Source of the DNA: Salvator merianae | Lineage: Eukaryota > Chordata > Lepidosauria > Squamata > Teiidae | Reading direction: 5' to 3' | DNA length: 64,000 nt | NCBI GenBank assembly: GCA_003586115.2 | Contig: QVOM02000049.1 | Coordinates: 16,621,470-16,685,469, forward strand | Shown: positions 1 to 14,500 of the stretch, one piece after another | Layout: every line of letters starts with the position of its first letter | Numbering within the stretch: position 1 is the stretch's first letter | The notes under the pieces: model-generated | Databases searched by the model: none | Told to the model about the DNA's origin: nothing | What the model saw: only the letters and a program-made list of their open reading frames with translations | Program-made: the position numbers and the translations under genes

Positions 1-2665
1 CGGGCAGACTGGAATATGTTACACCACACCAGATTTTGCCAACAGATTTTTGTCACCTTCCTTAGTATCTGCATTGGCTTCCCATTGGTAAAGAGAGTAA
101 CTCCGCTGCCCAGCAGCCTCCCTATCTGAATTCAGCCTCCAATGGTCTCTGATATGGCATTGGAAGCCCCTGCCTTAGTGGTGTTGGGGGATTTTAACAC
201 CCAGGCGGAGACTATCCTCAGTGGGCCAACTCAGCTCTTCATGGCCTACATGACAACTATGGGGCTGTCTCAGTTTGTAAACAGCCCAAATCACATAGCA
301 AGCCATACCTTCGATCTGGTCTTTGCCACAGAGCCAGTTGACGAGAATCTGTTGATAGGAGGGCCGGTGGTAAACCACTGTCTTGAACAGATCATTCACT
401 GGTAAAATTTGGACTTGCAGTGACAGCTCCCCCACCCCCAGGGGTGGGGGATCCATAGAGTTGGTCCGCCCTTAGAGACTTATGGAACTGAGCCATTCCT
501 GAATGCTCTGTGGGATTTTCTGGTTGGCATGGACAGAGCCATTGACATCAGCACTCCCAAGTGTCCTCAGCATACCTGTGGAGGCCATAAAGCACCCTAG
601 TATTCCACAGAGTTATGGGCAATGAAACAAGAAGATCAACAGATAGATCCCACTGTGAATCTGACAGAACACAAACTAGAATACATTATTGGGCCTACCA
701 TGCGGCAGTGATGGTGGCAAAAAGATTTTATTCCTCTGCCACAACTGGATCCTCAAGTAGTCCTCCAGCAGAGCTCTTCTGAGTAGTAAATGGCCTTATA
801 AAATGAAGCCCAAGAAAACAAGGGTGATTGCCATGTAATATCTGCTGTGATGAGTTTCCAGGACACTTTGAGGGCAAAGTCACTCAGATTCATGGGGGAT
901 TGGATGCCACAGTTGAGAATAATCCAGAGGAAGTATCCAGAAAACCATCTGGTCCAGTTACTTTGGAACAGTTTCAATTATTGTGGCCTGAGGATGTGGA
1001 CAAGCTGCTTGTTAGGATTGGGCCTACTACATGCCTTCTAGATCTTTGCCCTTCTTGGCTGATAAAAGCTAGCAAGGAGGATATGACCAGCTGGGTCCAG
1101 GGAGTAGATGGGGTGGTCCCACTGGCTCTTAAAGAGGCGGTGGTGCGGCCCCTCCTCAAGAGGTCCTCACTGGATCCAGAAGATTTAAACAACTATCATC
1201 TGGTGGCCAACACACCATTTTTGAGCAAGGTATTAGAGAGGGCCATAACTGTTCAACTGCAGCCATGCTTGGAAGAAGAAGGTGATTATCTAGACCCATT
1301 TCAATCTGGTTTCAGGTTTGGTTATGCCACAGAAAGCACCTTGGTCACCCTGGTTGTTGACCTTCTCTGGGAGAAAGGCAAAGGGAATGTGCCTTTGTTG
1401 GTTTTCTTGGATCTGTTGGCAGCTTTTGACACTTTTGACCATGATATCCTTCTGGAGAGACTATGGAGGTTAGGAGTTGAATGCACTGTGTTATAGTGGT
1501 TCCCTCCTATCTCCAAGGCCGATTCCAGAAGGTAGTTGTGGGAGATTCCTGCTTGTCATCCTGGGAACTCATGTGTGGGTTCGTCAGGGGTTGATCTTAT
1601 CTCCATGCCTTTCAATATCAATATGAAGCCCTGGAGGAGGTCACCAGGAGACTTGGAGTGAAGTGTCATCAACATGCAGATGACACCCAGCTCTACATCT
1701 CTGTGCCATCTGAATCAGGACAGGTGGTTGAAGTGCTAGACAGGTATTGGAGGCAGTAATGGGCTGGATGAGGCCAATAAATTGAAACTGAATCCAGACA
1801 AGACAGAGGTGCTGTGTGTCTCAGGGTCTCGAGTCCTTGAAGTTAGGAGGCATCTGGCCCTTGATGAGGTTGCTTTGCTCTGGAAAGGACAGGTGTGGAA
1901 TCTGGGTCTGCTCTTGGACTCTACGCTTAAGCTTGAAACGCAGTTGGAGGTGGTGGCCAAGACTGCATACCACCAGCTTTGGCTGGTTCACCAGCTACGA
2001 CCCCTTTTGGACAGAGATGATCCACAGAGATGGCCACAGTAATCCATGCTTTGGTAACTTCCAGATTGGATTATTATAATAACTTTACATGGGGCTGCCC
2101 TTGAAGATGGTTCAGAAGCTGCAACTGATACAGAATGCAACAGCAGGACTGTTGACTGGAATAGCTGGCCATATGCATAGCATGCTGGACTTAAAAGAAC
2201 TGCACTGGCTGCCAATTTGCTACTAAGCCCAATTCAAGGTATTAACTTTAACCTATAAGGGCCTAAATGACTTGGGACCCAAAGACCTAAAGAAACTTCT
2301 TCTCCCATATCGACCTGCCCATGCCTTAGGATCTGCAAATGAGGCCCTCCTGGTAATATAACAACCTTCAATAACCAGAGGGTGGGCACCTGGGACAGGG
2401 CCCTTCCAGTCGTGGCCCCCAGACTGTGGAACACTCTTCCCTCTGAGGTGCATCAGGCATCTTCACTTTACATCTTTAGAAGAGCAGTGAAGATGCACCT
2501 ATTTACCCTTGTTTTTGGCTAAAGAAACAACTTTCCCTCCCCACTTTCAAGCATTGCTACTGCTTTTAGTGTGTGCCTTTTACTTTGTTTTTTATTGTTG
2601 TCACTCACCCTGAGACCTTTGCGTATAGGGCCTGATAAAAATGCAAACAAACAAACAAACAGTTC
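1..2665 (+). mobile_element. L2-clade LINE, decayed, 5' end outside window
   Basis: Broken frames read in order along an L2-type polyprotein. An endonuclease segment (VVLGDFN...FDLVF, about 169-330) is followed by the RT region 828-1500 (PSWLIKASKE, KEAVVRPLLKRSSLDPEDLN, FLDLLAAFDTFDH near 1400-1442). The catalytic box degenerated to HADDTQLY (1673-1696) is followed by KLNPDKTEVL (1783 on) and the C-terminal QLRPLLDRDD and LHWLP regions. The tail resembles L2 3' ends and finishes in an AAAC microsatellite at about 2641-2661. Stops and frameshifts make it inactive. The + strand is the element's sense strand. Confidence 0.88.
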
Positions 2666-2876
2666 CTTTCTTAAGAACTAGAGCTTTCAGTCCTCTTGAA
2701 ACTGCTTAATGTTAAGTGCTTTCGTCCATCAAACCTTTGCAATTAAGTATTTATTTTAACTGTGCTTTAAGGTAACTGTCACATAAAAGCTAAACATATT
2801 TGGGAACGCATTTCTTTCTGCATCGTACGTGGAGAAAAGTCTCACCCAAATATGTGCAGATGGCAGAATTGTGTAC

Positions 2877-2972
2877 AACCAATGGGGTATAGTGGCTAAG
2901 AGCTAAAACCTAAGAGATGAAGGTTCAAGTTCCCACTCAACCATGGAAGCTTACTAGGACGTCATCTACATG
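2877..2972 (+). mobile_element. Sauria-type tRNA SINE fragment
   Basis: GGTATAGTGGCTAAGAG followed by GGTTCAAGTTCCCACTC and CCATGGAAGCTTACT matches the 5' tRNA-related part of the squamate Sauria SINE. The 3' half is missing or unrecognisable. Confidence 0.5.
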
Positions 2973-4429
2973 CTGTATTTTTCATGAGATGAGGCTTCCC
3001 GTTTTTCACTGGGTTATATGTCGGTTTTATCTGGATCTCAGGTAAACCCAAAACAAGTACTTTGAAGATGGCTGGACCGTGGAATTCCATAACTTAGAGG
3101 TTCGGATGCCATCACCATTTTCACCTTGATGTCCTGGTGAGGGGCTGCTCCCCACAAAGAAAGTGTCCTTCAAACTGTCTTCAGAGAATCAGAACTCCTG
3201 ACAAAAGGGCCACAGCAGTGGCTTTTTTGGCAGAAAGACTCTCCCACCTGACAACTTCAACACCTCTACTGCTGCAGCTTGAAAAGCGTCCCTCTGCTGA
3301 GAGAAACTAAAAGGACCCAGAAGCAGAAAGGAGCCCCACTGGCAGCTATTTCAGCTGGGGAACCAGTGGCTTTACAGGTATGTCCCTCCTTGATGCCAAG
3401 CAACCACTTGTAAAAGGTCAGTATTCTCTCCCCATCTTAGGCCGGGAATCCCAACAAGTCCCTTCTGCACCCACCCTTCGTTCAGCACCTGTCCGTCATA
3501 ACAGGATCTGATCTAAACCATTCAAGCTATTGTGAGGGCCAAATGTCCTCGCTGTGGCACCAGACAAGTCAACATGGGTACAGAGGGGAAAAACCCAGAT
3601 GTTTTTTCTTTACTGCTATTGCTTCTGTGTGTCAAGGGCCAACCTAGCAGTTACGCCACACCAAGATGGGCTGGGAAGATAAACAGGGGAAGCAGGGCAG
3701 ATATTTATGACAGCTAATTGACCAGCCTTAGATAAAGGCTACAATATAATACAATATAAAATTTAAAGGCTACAATATAAAACAATTGCAACAATTGCTT
3801 GGTCCTGGTGGGTAACACAGAGATGGCAGGAGCCAGAAGTTTTAGAACGTTCAGCAGCCCTAAAAGGATCTTAATTTGATCACAAAAAGATATCAGAATA
3901 AAAAAGCAGCCGATCTGTCTGGAAGATTAGCCAAGAGAGGGGTGATGAAAACACGCCTTGTTTCGATAACAGAAGCAGGGCAAGATAATTGTTTCCTCCG
4001 GATCTAACCCGCAGGGACAAACACGTTCCCTATAAGGAGTGTTTTGAAATCTGCCTTCCAAAGTGTGTGTGGGGAACATTTACATTCAATGCGGGCGGCT
4101 TATGAAAAAGCAATGATAATTCTGACCAGATCCGTTCGTGAATCCTTAAAATTACAAGTCTCCCCTCAAGTGACCCCCACGCCGCGATTTTAGGGGAAAA
4201 CATGACCAGCCGACAGCGCTGATGACCCGCCAGGAGTTCGCAGTTTCTGTCGCTTCCCTGCACCCCCCCCCACCTGCGTCCCCTGACTAATTGCAACACC
4301 ACAACAGCCGCCAAGAGAGGCTGTAACTCTCCCCCACCCATCCCGACCAGCCTGGCCCGCCCAGGCCGGCTAGAGTGCACGTGGAAGGAACGCCTGCCAA
4401 CCGGAGAGGCAGGGAGAGTCTCCTCAGCC
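2973..4429. other. Intergenic, upstream of RBM24
   Basis: No coding gene recognised. A short duplicated motif (GGCTACAATATAA) occurs at 3726-3780. Composition becomes GC-rich from about 4180 toward the RBM24 island. Some conserved promoter-proximal elements may lie here but cannot be told by eye. Confidence 0.6.
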
Positions 4430-5500
4430 AGTCAGCTAGCCGGCCGGCCGGCTCCCTCTCTGTTCCCCCCCCCCACGCGCTCGCCCCGACGCTATAGCCT
4501 CACTTAGCCTCCGTACCCCCGCCCCGCGGCCACAGCTATCCCGTCTCATCATTCCATCCCATCCCGTTCCTACTGTTTGCTGCGGGCGGGCGGGGCGGGG
4601 CGAGCAGCGCCCAAGCTGAGCCGAGGCAGCGCCAGCGGCCAATCGCCAGCGCGGCCCCGCCCGATTGCCCGCCCCCTCTGCTGGGGGGAGAAGGCGGAGC
4701 TGCAAGAGTTGGGGACGGGGGGAGGTTGCCGAGCGGGTGGCTTTTAGAGGGACGCGGAAGGCAGCGGTCAGTCGCCCGTGTGCCGTGGCTTGTGGCTGCT
4801 GGGCCCGGGTCTTTCTTGGCCGGCGCCGCCTGTCCCTTCTCCCTATCTACCTCAAAGCGCCTCCGGAGGCGAGAGAGAGCCGTGCTCCCCCCCCCCATCG
4901 CCTCTGTTCCCCTTTCTGGAAAAGAAGGGAGAGAGAGAGATAGACGGCGCGGCGGCGGCTGTGCAAGGGAAACTCTTTTGGCCGGTACGACAAGTTGGTG
5001 GCCTGCGAGCAACGCGCGCGGGCGGCGCTGAGTTCGCGCTCGTTGTTCTGCTGCATTTGCGCGCCCCACCTCGGTCGGAATCGAGAGAACGCGCGACTCT
5101 TTGGAAGATGCACACGACCCAGAAGGATACGACGTACACCAAGATCTTCGTCGGGGGTCTCCCCTACCACACCACCGACTCCAGCCTGCGCAAGTACTTC
5201 GAGGTGTTCGGGGAGATCGAGGAAGCCGTGGTTATCACCGACAGGCAGACGGGCAAATCCCGCGGATACGGCTTTGTAAGTCCCCAGGGATGGGGGGGGG
5301 CGTCCAGAAAGAGAGCCAGGGAAGGTTTGGAGGAGGGGAGTACGAGGAGGGGAGGTCCTGTCTGAAGGAGAAACGGAGCGTGGTGGGGGGAGAGTCGGTG
5401 ACCGTCGGGCCTCTGGAATGGGTGAGGCAGGTAAGCGGTAAACTTCCGGGAACTTCGGTGAAACTTGGTGAGGAAAACGCATTGGAAGCGGCATCTAAAT
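4430..5500 (+). promoter_or_regulatory. RBM24: RBM24 CpG-island promoter and 5' UTR
   Basis: GC- and CpG-dense block surrounding coding exon 1, with several GC-box-like GGGCGG/CCCGCC motifs around 4585-4680 and no convincing TATA box. The transcription start is not fixed by sequence alone; I infer it within about 4600-4950. Purine-rich GAGAGA tracts sit at 4870-4940. Long open frames here on both strands reflect the GC bias and are not genes. Confidence 0.75.
5108..5275 (+). CDS. RBM24: RBM24 coding exon 1
   Basis: 56 codons beginning [17 protein letters not shown]. The ATG at 5108 has A at -3, and I see no upstream ATG between 4681 and 5107, so the start is unambiguous. The exon carries RNP2 and the first part of RNP1 and ends after the phenylalanine codon. 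The donor is GTAAGT at 5276 (phase 0). It lies inside the CpG island, and codon third positions are strongly GC. Confidence 0.96.
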
Positions 5501-8500
5501 GAATGGAATGATGGGAGGGTCCGCCGCTTCTCCCTTTCAAGGGAGCCCTGTCTTTTGACAGGTCTTCTGCGAGGGGGAGGGAAATGAGCAGAGCCCTGTG
5601 CCCTTCGGAGGCGATTTGCATCGCAAGTCGCACACGGAAAGTTGGCGAGGAAAATTCTGGCACCCGTTGCAGCCAGCTGGCTGTGGACTGATAATGCCTC
5701 GCTCCGACTTTTATCTGCAGCAGCACATGCTACGGTGTCAGGGCGCGCGCCTCTAGTGCCTGCAAAATTCCAGTGCTCTGGGGTTTGGGAAGCCTTCCGA
5801 TGCTTCTGATAGGGCCTGATCAGAGATGGAAGTTTTGTAACAGGCTAGCCTTTTAAGCTAGGGGAGGAGATCTGAGAGAATGGACGGGAAATCGGGCCGA
5901 AATCTACACCACCTTTTACCCTGTATGGACACACTGATGGAGTGGTCACAAATACAGTCGATCTGATACCTTACGCTATTTATTATCAAGGTGACCATGG
6001 CGGACAGAGCTGCTGCTGAAAGGGCCTGCAAAGATCCTAACCCAATCATTGATGGCAGAAAGGCTAATGTGAACCTCGCGTATTTAGGTGCAAAACCAAG
6101 AATAATGCAGCCAGGTAAGACGATCCCTAGAAAATAAGAAATGTAGACAGTATCCAATTTTAGGGAAGCTTCTTTGGTAAACGTTTCTAAACACAAATTT
6201 ATTTCCTTCTTTTATGCCAAAGCATATTATAAACCAAAAGTATAATGTGGTAAATAAACAAATGCAGCCTGAAGAATTTGATTCTATAATAGAGGTGGGA
6301 AGTCAAATATCTGTGACTGAGCTGTCAGAGCTGTTTTAAGGGATTAAGTGACCAAAAGTAGAGCAGAAACTGGAAAGAGGAATGGGGAAAATTTAGAAGA
6401 ACACTATGTGCTAAACCTGTGGGAGTCTCCAAGTAACAAATGGCAGAAGTAGTTTTCAAAATTGTTGTCTTAATCTACATATCCTTATATACGTCAGCAA
6501 AATATTTTCAGCTGACTGCATGCAAGAAACTTTGGACGTTCTTTATGAACTAAATGATTGGTTGAAGGGTCCCAGAAATTAGGGGAGTGGATATAAAGTC
6601 AGAAGACACTGTCTTGATGTTTAATTTGTGAACACCTTAGAAATAAACAGTATTGCAGTTTTCCTTTTAAAAGCATATTTGTTTATTTATTTGTGTTTTT
6701 CTCCTGCCCTATAACCCAGTTCTGTGTAAGTTTCCTTCCTTGAAGCCAGTATGATCTTGAGAGGCCTTACTACTGAATGTGATATGCAAAGAATTACAAC
6801 CCTGATATATGCAAATAGTAGATACACAAAAGGATAGAAACATGCAGGACCTAGTTTTACATTTCTGTCTATTTTTTGTGACCCACAATTCAGTTAATTT
6901 CTGCCTTTGGTTATTTTTAGTAGACTGAAACACCACTCAGTTTATTGAAGATTGATTCCACTGTCTTGTAAAAGAGTGTACATGGTTGGTGTAAGGTTGT
7001 GATCAGACACAACAAGAAAAAACATCTCTGAGGTGTCTTATTGAAGGCCCTGAGGCGGGATTGTTCACATGCACCAGTCTGCCCCTCCCCCCTCTCATGA
7101 ACATTCTACCTAGAAAAGGTAGATTAGAGGGCCATGGGGGCCACACACTACTGTCTTTGAGGCACCCTTTTTGTTCTGTCTGATCACAGCTTGATGCTGC
7201 TTAAAAGTCTGGTGCCAAGCAGGCTTATTAGATGAAGGCTTAACTTGCTAAATGTCTTCCTGCAAGAGCAAACAAACCCTGCATGATGCAACAGGTTAGC
7301 TGTAGGTTAGCTGTATCAGAATTCAGCTTAGTTGCTCGCTGTCATCCAGTAGCAGCTGGTTGCCAGGGTTTTTTATAATAGGAAATGACAGTCATCAAAA
7401 TGTCTTCCAGTGAATGGCTACTCACTCATTGGAACTGCCTTCCCAACCTTGCCTGTGCAAGTTGCCACTGCTTTCTGTGCTTTTGTAATACTACAAAAGT
7501 CCACACTACTTCTTCATCAGTATGTTTTTGTCGACTGATAACAAGCACAGAACATCTTGTGAGCTGCATGGCTTTTCTAAGTTCAGAATTAAATACCATG
7601 TAGTGTCCACAGGCTAATGTGCCTCTGAATTTTTTGGAGAAGGATGAGCCAGAGTTAATTTTCAGAACCTGTGTTCTGCGTCAGAGCTTACCTTTGAGCG
7701 TAAGCAAAATGCTTTCCACAAACCTTTGCGTTCTTACATGGGATTGGTGTAATATTTGCAGGCGTAGCCCTTGTTTTAGACATGATACCTAGAAGATTAT
7801 CTTTAAGAAGCATGAAGGAAGCATGAAAAAGAGATACAGTAACTATTAGAAATATCTAAAATAAAATGTCTATGTGGCAGAGAGAACTTCAGTAGAGGAG
7901 CACATTGGAGTTCCCTTCTTTGAGCAGAAAGTTCTTCTACTGAATGCAGTAATGGTTTTGATCCCCGTTTTCTGGGAGATCTCCATTGTGAATCCTGAAA
8001 AACAGAAATCCTTTAAGACTAATACAAGAACGAGATATTGTAATGCTACATTTATATCAACTAACAGCTTATTTAATATTGGTGCTCCTCTACATCGTGA
8101 AGAATCTTGCCTGCACTTTTTGACTCATAACTAGAAATTATCATCAAAGTTTTATGAGAGTAGAAGATCAGTTTGTACAATAGGCCATCCAGGGGCAAGC
8201 AAGTTTAATTTGGAGGGATAGTTGCACTTGGCAATGCATGATTTGCATTCAACTTGTTAAAATAAAATAAAACTGGGAGGCTTTTAAAGTGGGCTTGCAG
8301 ACTGTGAACTGGAATGTTGTCTGAATTAACAGTTCCACAGTTGCACTGTTGTTTCACCTCCAGAATTGGCTGTCCTATAAGATCATAGTAAACCATTACT
8401 TAGGAGAGGAGAGTTACTCACCTCCTTCTGTATGAGCCCTACAGGGCCTTAATTGGGGAGATCACTCAGCAGATGTTCTCCTGTGCTTCGTCCTTCAGAG

Positions 8501-11500
8501 GATAGAGGCACCCAAAGGCCTAGGTAGGGACAACTGACCTTGAAGTCCTTGCATTGTCAACGACCAGATATGTTTGTATGACCTTGTTCAAAGAGCCTTT
8601 CTGGCCTACTGTTCTCTAGCTCACAGGAGTGAGGTGCAGCCCCCTTTTACAGGGACTTCCTGGTCTGGGATGTTCAGGGTCCCCCATGGGCTGTGCCAGC
8701 TGCCAAATCTTGCCTTCATAGAGCATGTCTGGTGGAGACATGACTAGGACCTGCAGCCTGCAGGGTGGAGATTGCAGAGTGACATGAACAACAGAGGGTG
8801 GCCCCTTCAGCTTCAGCCTTGGCACCGCTGTTCAAAAGTCTTGCCTCTTGCAGAGCTATTCTGGGATCACAGAAAGGGGAAGGAGAAAGAGGCCAAAGGG
8901 AAACACAAAGTGAAACTGAGGCTCCTGGTCTGGGATGGAAGAGATGGGGTGCCCAGAAGAAGAGCAACCAGGCAGGGCAGGTGCTCTATCTCACCAGCAT
9001 TGGGCACTACACAGAGCAGCCACAGGACATCTGGTTTCCAGATTTCACAGGCAGCAGCGTGGCAGGAATCTTGGCCAGAGTAGCTCAGAGAAGAAGGTGG
9101 TGAGAGGCACCATAAGGCAGGAGGGATACTAGGGCTGACTGCCCATACCCTCCCTATAGCATGCCCTTCTCCATCCTGATAGGTGCTGGTAATAGTGGTC
9201 TGCAGCCTCCCTGCCCAGTGAGTCGTCTTTGCATCTTAGGGACCAGTATGCACCTGCCTAGTGATGGCAGTGCTGGAGGGAGCAGCCAGGGCTCTCTGGG
9301 GGCAAGAAGAGGAGGGGCCAGATCCAGAACCAAAGCTGCCACTTTGCACTCCCTTTACCATCACAGTATGCATGCTGAGACCACCAATACAGGCCGTTTT
9401 GTGCCATTTGGGGGCGAGACTGCCCTCACCACAGTGCCTCATTCCTTCCACACCAATTTCTTTTCTTTATTTGATGGGGAGACCACGGCCACTGCAGTGC
9501 CCCACTGAGAACTTTTGCACTGTTTCTTCTCTTGCTTTGGATACCAATGCAGGGGAAGAAAAGGTGCAGAAAGTCATACGTAGGGTGCGGCAGTGGCTGT
9601 GGCCAGAGAAGAAAAAGAAAAGAAGAAACAATCTGAAAAGTTCTTGATGGGGGCTGCAGGGTCTGTGGTCCCCCACCCAATGCAAAAGAAAAAAATGGCA
9701 CAAAGGGTTCTTTATGGAGTGCCTTGGCTACTGCCTTGTGCTCCCTTTCCCCGAACCATGTGTACACTAAGGTCTCTGCAGCTCTGCCGGAGCCCCCTGG
9801 AAGCAGTGTCCCTGTGCGGTTGCATCTCTCACCCCTGGCTCAACCCAGCCCTCTTATCTATATCACTACTGCCTGTAGATGCCAGCAAGACCAAACCTAC
9901 CTGGGGCAGAGAACATGCTTCCAGCTCAGTATCCGAATCAGCAGCCCAGCATGCAATGGAACCAGTGGGGTGGGTGGGGTGAGGCACCAATTGAAGCTGT
10001 GCCTTCAGTCTTCCTGTTAGTGGCGTAGCAAGCTGGGGGCGGGGGGCGGGTTGCCCCGGGTGGCGCGTTGTGCCGGGTGGCCCATGCAGCCAGGTCCTTT
10101 TCTGCCTGCCCGGTACGCCGGAGAGCGAACACGAGCGTGAAGGAGAGTGCGGCGCCGCGCCCGCCCACCGGTCGTCGGGGCGGCGGCGAGGGGAGGAGGC
10201 TGCAGGGCAGGGCAGGGCGTCCTCGCTCGTGCTCCTCTGCCGCTGTTTCACCCCGGGCAGCAAAATTTTTAGCTATGCCGCTGCTTCTTGTGCTGCATTT
10301 TCATCAAACCATAGTCCTGGAAGATCAAAAGCAAGGCTTTACCTGGTGTTTCACCCTCCTGCCCTGGTTATCGCTGATTTTAACCATATCAGAAATGTGC
10401 TGCTGCTGGTTTGCAGATTCGCTGTCTACAGTTCTAGCCTCTACTGTGGAACAGAGTGATGAGGGACTTGTGAAACTCCAGCTGGAAACCTTCCTGTGCT
10501 CCTTCTGCACTGTGTTTTGATCCACTGCAGATCAAAACGCATTTCAAGGTGATGAAAGACAAAACCTTCCTTGCCCACTGTCCTGTGGTCTGGAGCTGCC
10601 TGCCTGCTTCTAGATGGAACTCCTTTCCTTCCAGCACTCGGTTGAACGAGTTAGTTATTGCTCTGGCATCAGCTGCTTAGCACTAGCAACACTGTTTTGT
10701 ACCTCGAGCAGAGTTTAGCAATGTCATTTTCATTGACAAGGAGGAGCCTACGCAACGTTCAAGCAAACTATGAAAAGCAGAAAGATAAGTTTGCAATATG
10801 GAATTTTGTGAAAATAAGTTTGCACTGTGGAATCCAGGTCAGTGTTCTTGTACCTTTAATAGTTCCGCAGAAGAGGAAATTTCAGCAGTTGTTACCTGGG
10901 TTGCAGGCTAGGTCTGCTGAAATTAATAACAACAACAACAAAAACATGTATTTATAACACCCCTTTCGCCAAAGGGCAGAACAAAAAACATCCCCACATT
11001 CCACGCCTATTAAAAATATAGGAATCCTGACCTAAATTCTCTAAAGCTGTTTCTCCACTTACCTTACTGGACCTCTCCAGTAAGACTGGGTCAGGCTGGA
11101 GCAGTTCAGCAGCTAAAGGGGTCCATGTGTCCTGGAACAAGGCTATCTGCATTTGGACGGCTATTCTGGGACAGCCACCACACCAGCCCTGAAGATCATG
11201 TGACACCGACCTCTGACACCTCCAGTGGCTCAGGAGCATAAGTTCCTGGCCTACAGAATCCTGGGGACCCATTTCGATGGTGCAGTTTGGTGTTCCACCA
11301 AAATGGGTCCTCTACTAAACTGGAGCACAGAGGCATGCACCCTTCTGCATGCCTCCCATTCTAGTGGGAGGACCTTTAAAAAAAGGTCTGCCAGTTTCCC
11401 AGTCTAGGTGACCATTTTGGCTGCCTATTCCAGGCTATACTCTGTCCAATGCAGATGGAGCATACCAGTGGTGGGCGTGGCATCCCTTAAATTGGTCCAC

Positions 11501-14500
11501 CATGCGGAAGGGAGACCACTGGACCCCTTCATGGATTGGTTTAAAGGCAAGTGCGCAAATGCCCTAAGGCAAATCAGTATAAGGGATTGGTTCAGGGAAT
11601 GCACAAAGTTGTGACATCCAAGGTTACGTGATTTTAAATGCTAATGTTTGGCCTAAGTTGCAGTGGCTTGTCAGAAACAGTGGCAGCTGGCATGTGGAAC
11701 AAAACCACAGGCTGAACAGTGATTTGCCATTCAGTCCCAATGCTGCAACCTATCTACTGGTGCCACCTGTTAAAAGTAATGGATTGTTTGTTTTGCAGCG
11801 CACTATTAAGGAGAGAAAAAATATTGTACCACATGCAGGTTATTTTATTAAAAATATTCAAGCCAGTTCCTATCAGATTTTCATTTTTGCATGCCTTAAA
11901 ATCAGTATTAATTCAGGTTGAAATCCTGAAATCTTTGGTGTAAACATGGGTAGAACTGTGACGTCCTGTAACATTAAGAATCATACCCAGACAGTATGTG
12001 TTAGAATGTGTAAGGGAAGCAGAAATCGAAATGCTTGTTAAGAGAACGTGATGTGTTTTGTCCACAGGCTTTGCTTTTGGTGTTCAGCAGCTCCACCCGG
12101 CATTAATACAGAGGCCTTTTGGGTAAGTCTGCATCACGCTTCTCTTTGGGGCGGGAAGAATACAGCACCTACATATTAATGGCCTATAACAAGACTGTTG
12201 GCAATAAAACTACATCCTTTTCAAATTTCCAGACGTAAAATGCCATTGTGTCATTGATCATTCTCTAAATAACTTCTGTAACTGCGTCAAGTGGTATCTA
12301 AGTTGCATGCCATCCTATCACTCAGGGTCTTGAGAACACTTAAGTAAACCAGGTCATTTGCGAAAAACCAGGCTGCTGTGCCCCAGTCAATATATTTCTT
12401 CAGCTTGACTCAATATTTATTTATCTCTTTCTAATCTGACAGGGATCGTTTACACTTAAGATAACTGATGAGATGGATATGATGATAAGAGGTGGAATAG
12501 TTCTGTTTGGAATTAAACTCTGTAACCAGTAGACTCAAACACACAAACAAGCTAAAATGGTGATTAACGATGCATGTATGTTTTTTTTTTCTGTATAGAC
12601 CGTAGATATCCGTGTGCTTTTTCATTGATTACAGTCATGAAGTGGTGTTGATAGCTAAACTGTGTGCTTTTTATTTAATTGAAAGAGCTCTAGTGAGAGT
12701 TTCTGGTTTCTCATTTTGGTTTTGTGGAGAAGTGTTGACTTTGCGATGGGGAGCTGAGGAACTTTTTTTTTTCTTGCTTTCAAGCTGTAGCCTGTGATTT
12801 CTTTATTTGATTTTTTTTTTAACCATACTTTGTAGTGAGTGCTAAATTTGTGTGACTTCTTTTTTGTTTCTTTTTTTTGTTTGTTTTTGGAAAAAAAAGA
12901 AAAATCAACATTGCTTGCATGACACAGTTTTGATGATTTTGTCCTTTTGGGAAAGGTATGGAGCCCTCAATATTATTAACACTGTGCATCCACTTGCACT
13001 TTTTCATCAGAGTTTGTTTATTTATTTTATCAGATTTAAAATGTAGCATTCTATAAAATATATGTCCCTAGGTTCTGTGGTTTTCTTCTACAATTAAGCA
13101 TAAAAATAAGAGTCACACATCTGTTTGCTTGGATTTTCTGTACACGATCTCCTGTCTGATTCTGATCCTCGCTGAGTAAGGCTAAGGGCAAAATATTACT
13201 AAAACACCTAACAAGGATGCAAAAAGGAAATGCATCATTATTATATGTATGCTTGCTTGTTTTACAAGACACCAGCAGCTATACTAGTGCTGCTGTCCCT
13301 TTTGGGTAACCACTGACTCAGAGGCCAAGGTAGACTTTATATGTAGTTGCTTGCAACTTTGTTCTGACATTAGCTTAAATGACGACCACAATAAGAGCAA
13401 AAACAGATTTAGGCCCTTTCTGCACTGGACCTAATTCTGGATTATATCCTGGAATAGGAATCTGCCATCCGCATGCTGGCGCAGACTACGTCAGGCCTCA
13501 GGTGGGGCCTGCCATACTCTGCACTAGTATATGGCTGGCAGGTCCCTTTCTTGGGACATAATCTGGAGTAAGCCCTGTGCAGAAAGGGCCTAAGAGAAGT
13601 TGAAATTTTACAGAGAGAAGTGATATGATAGGGGAGACTACTTCTTTTCTTTTTGCTATTTTTAACCTAGTGGCTTCTTTTCCATGCAAGGGGATAAAAG
13701 ATACAGGGACCTGTGCTCTCAATAATCGGGGGAGGGTGTGTTTTGTGTGGGGAAGAGAGAATAAGAAGTAGGGAGGGGGAAAGACTTTAAATGGCTGCCT
13801 TCAAACAAAAAATCTCATGTGGGAAAACATGGGAGTGCATATAACATTAATTAAGGCTACTATGAAGTATTGTATATATCATTTGATTTTGTTTTTCTAA
13901 CAATATAAAAAGTATTTGTATTTTGCAGAAAAAACCCCAATCTTGATATTTGTTAAGGGCTCAGCTGCATAGGGTGATTCTGCATTGGCTGGTATACTGG
14001 ACCACCAAGCATACTAAGAAGCCTGCCTTCCGTGTGCTGATGACCCCACCCAGGGCCTCCCTAAAACATCACCCATGTGTAGAGGGGAGACTTGCTGGTC
14101 TGGTATATTGGTCAGTGCGGAATCACCCTAAGTTTTAATCTATCTGTGGTCTTGGTCTACTTTCAGCAAAATAACATGCAGTTTTCCTTACCCATTATCT
14201 AAGCCAGAAAATCCACTTTCAGATTAGATAAAGTGAAGAGAAGGCAGATGGTCACTTTGCTGAAGTATTCTCTTATTCTGCTGGTGGTCAATGGTAGATT
14301 ATGGGCTTTTTCACACTTTCTACCATGGAATGTCCACAGTGGAACAGACCCCGCAGTGCAAAAGCCACTGGCAGTGCGAGGGCTGAAACATCCTGGAAGC
14401 AGGCTTCCGGTACTTGCAGTGTAAATGCTGATAGCCCGTGCCATGACACCAGTAAGGGAAACTTCCTGCTGCTGCCATGGTGAGCAGATGCAGTGTGACT

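Noticed and set aside
828..1496. 222-codon open frame that might be a host gene
   Set aside because: It reads as an L2-type reverse transcriptase segment and is flanked by further decayed parts of the same element.
4778..5494. Long overlapping open frames on both strands over RBM24 exon 1
   Set aside because: They arise from CpG-island composition with few stop codons; only the frame starting at 5108 has a conserved protein and splices correctly.
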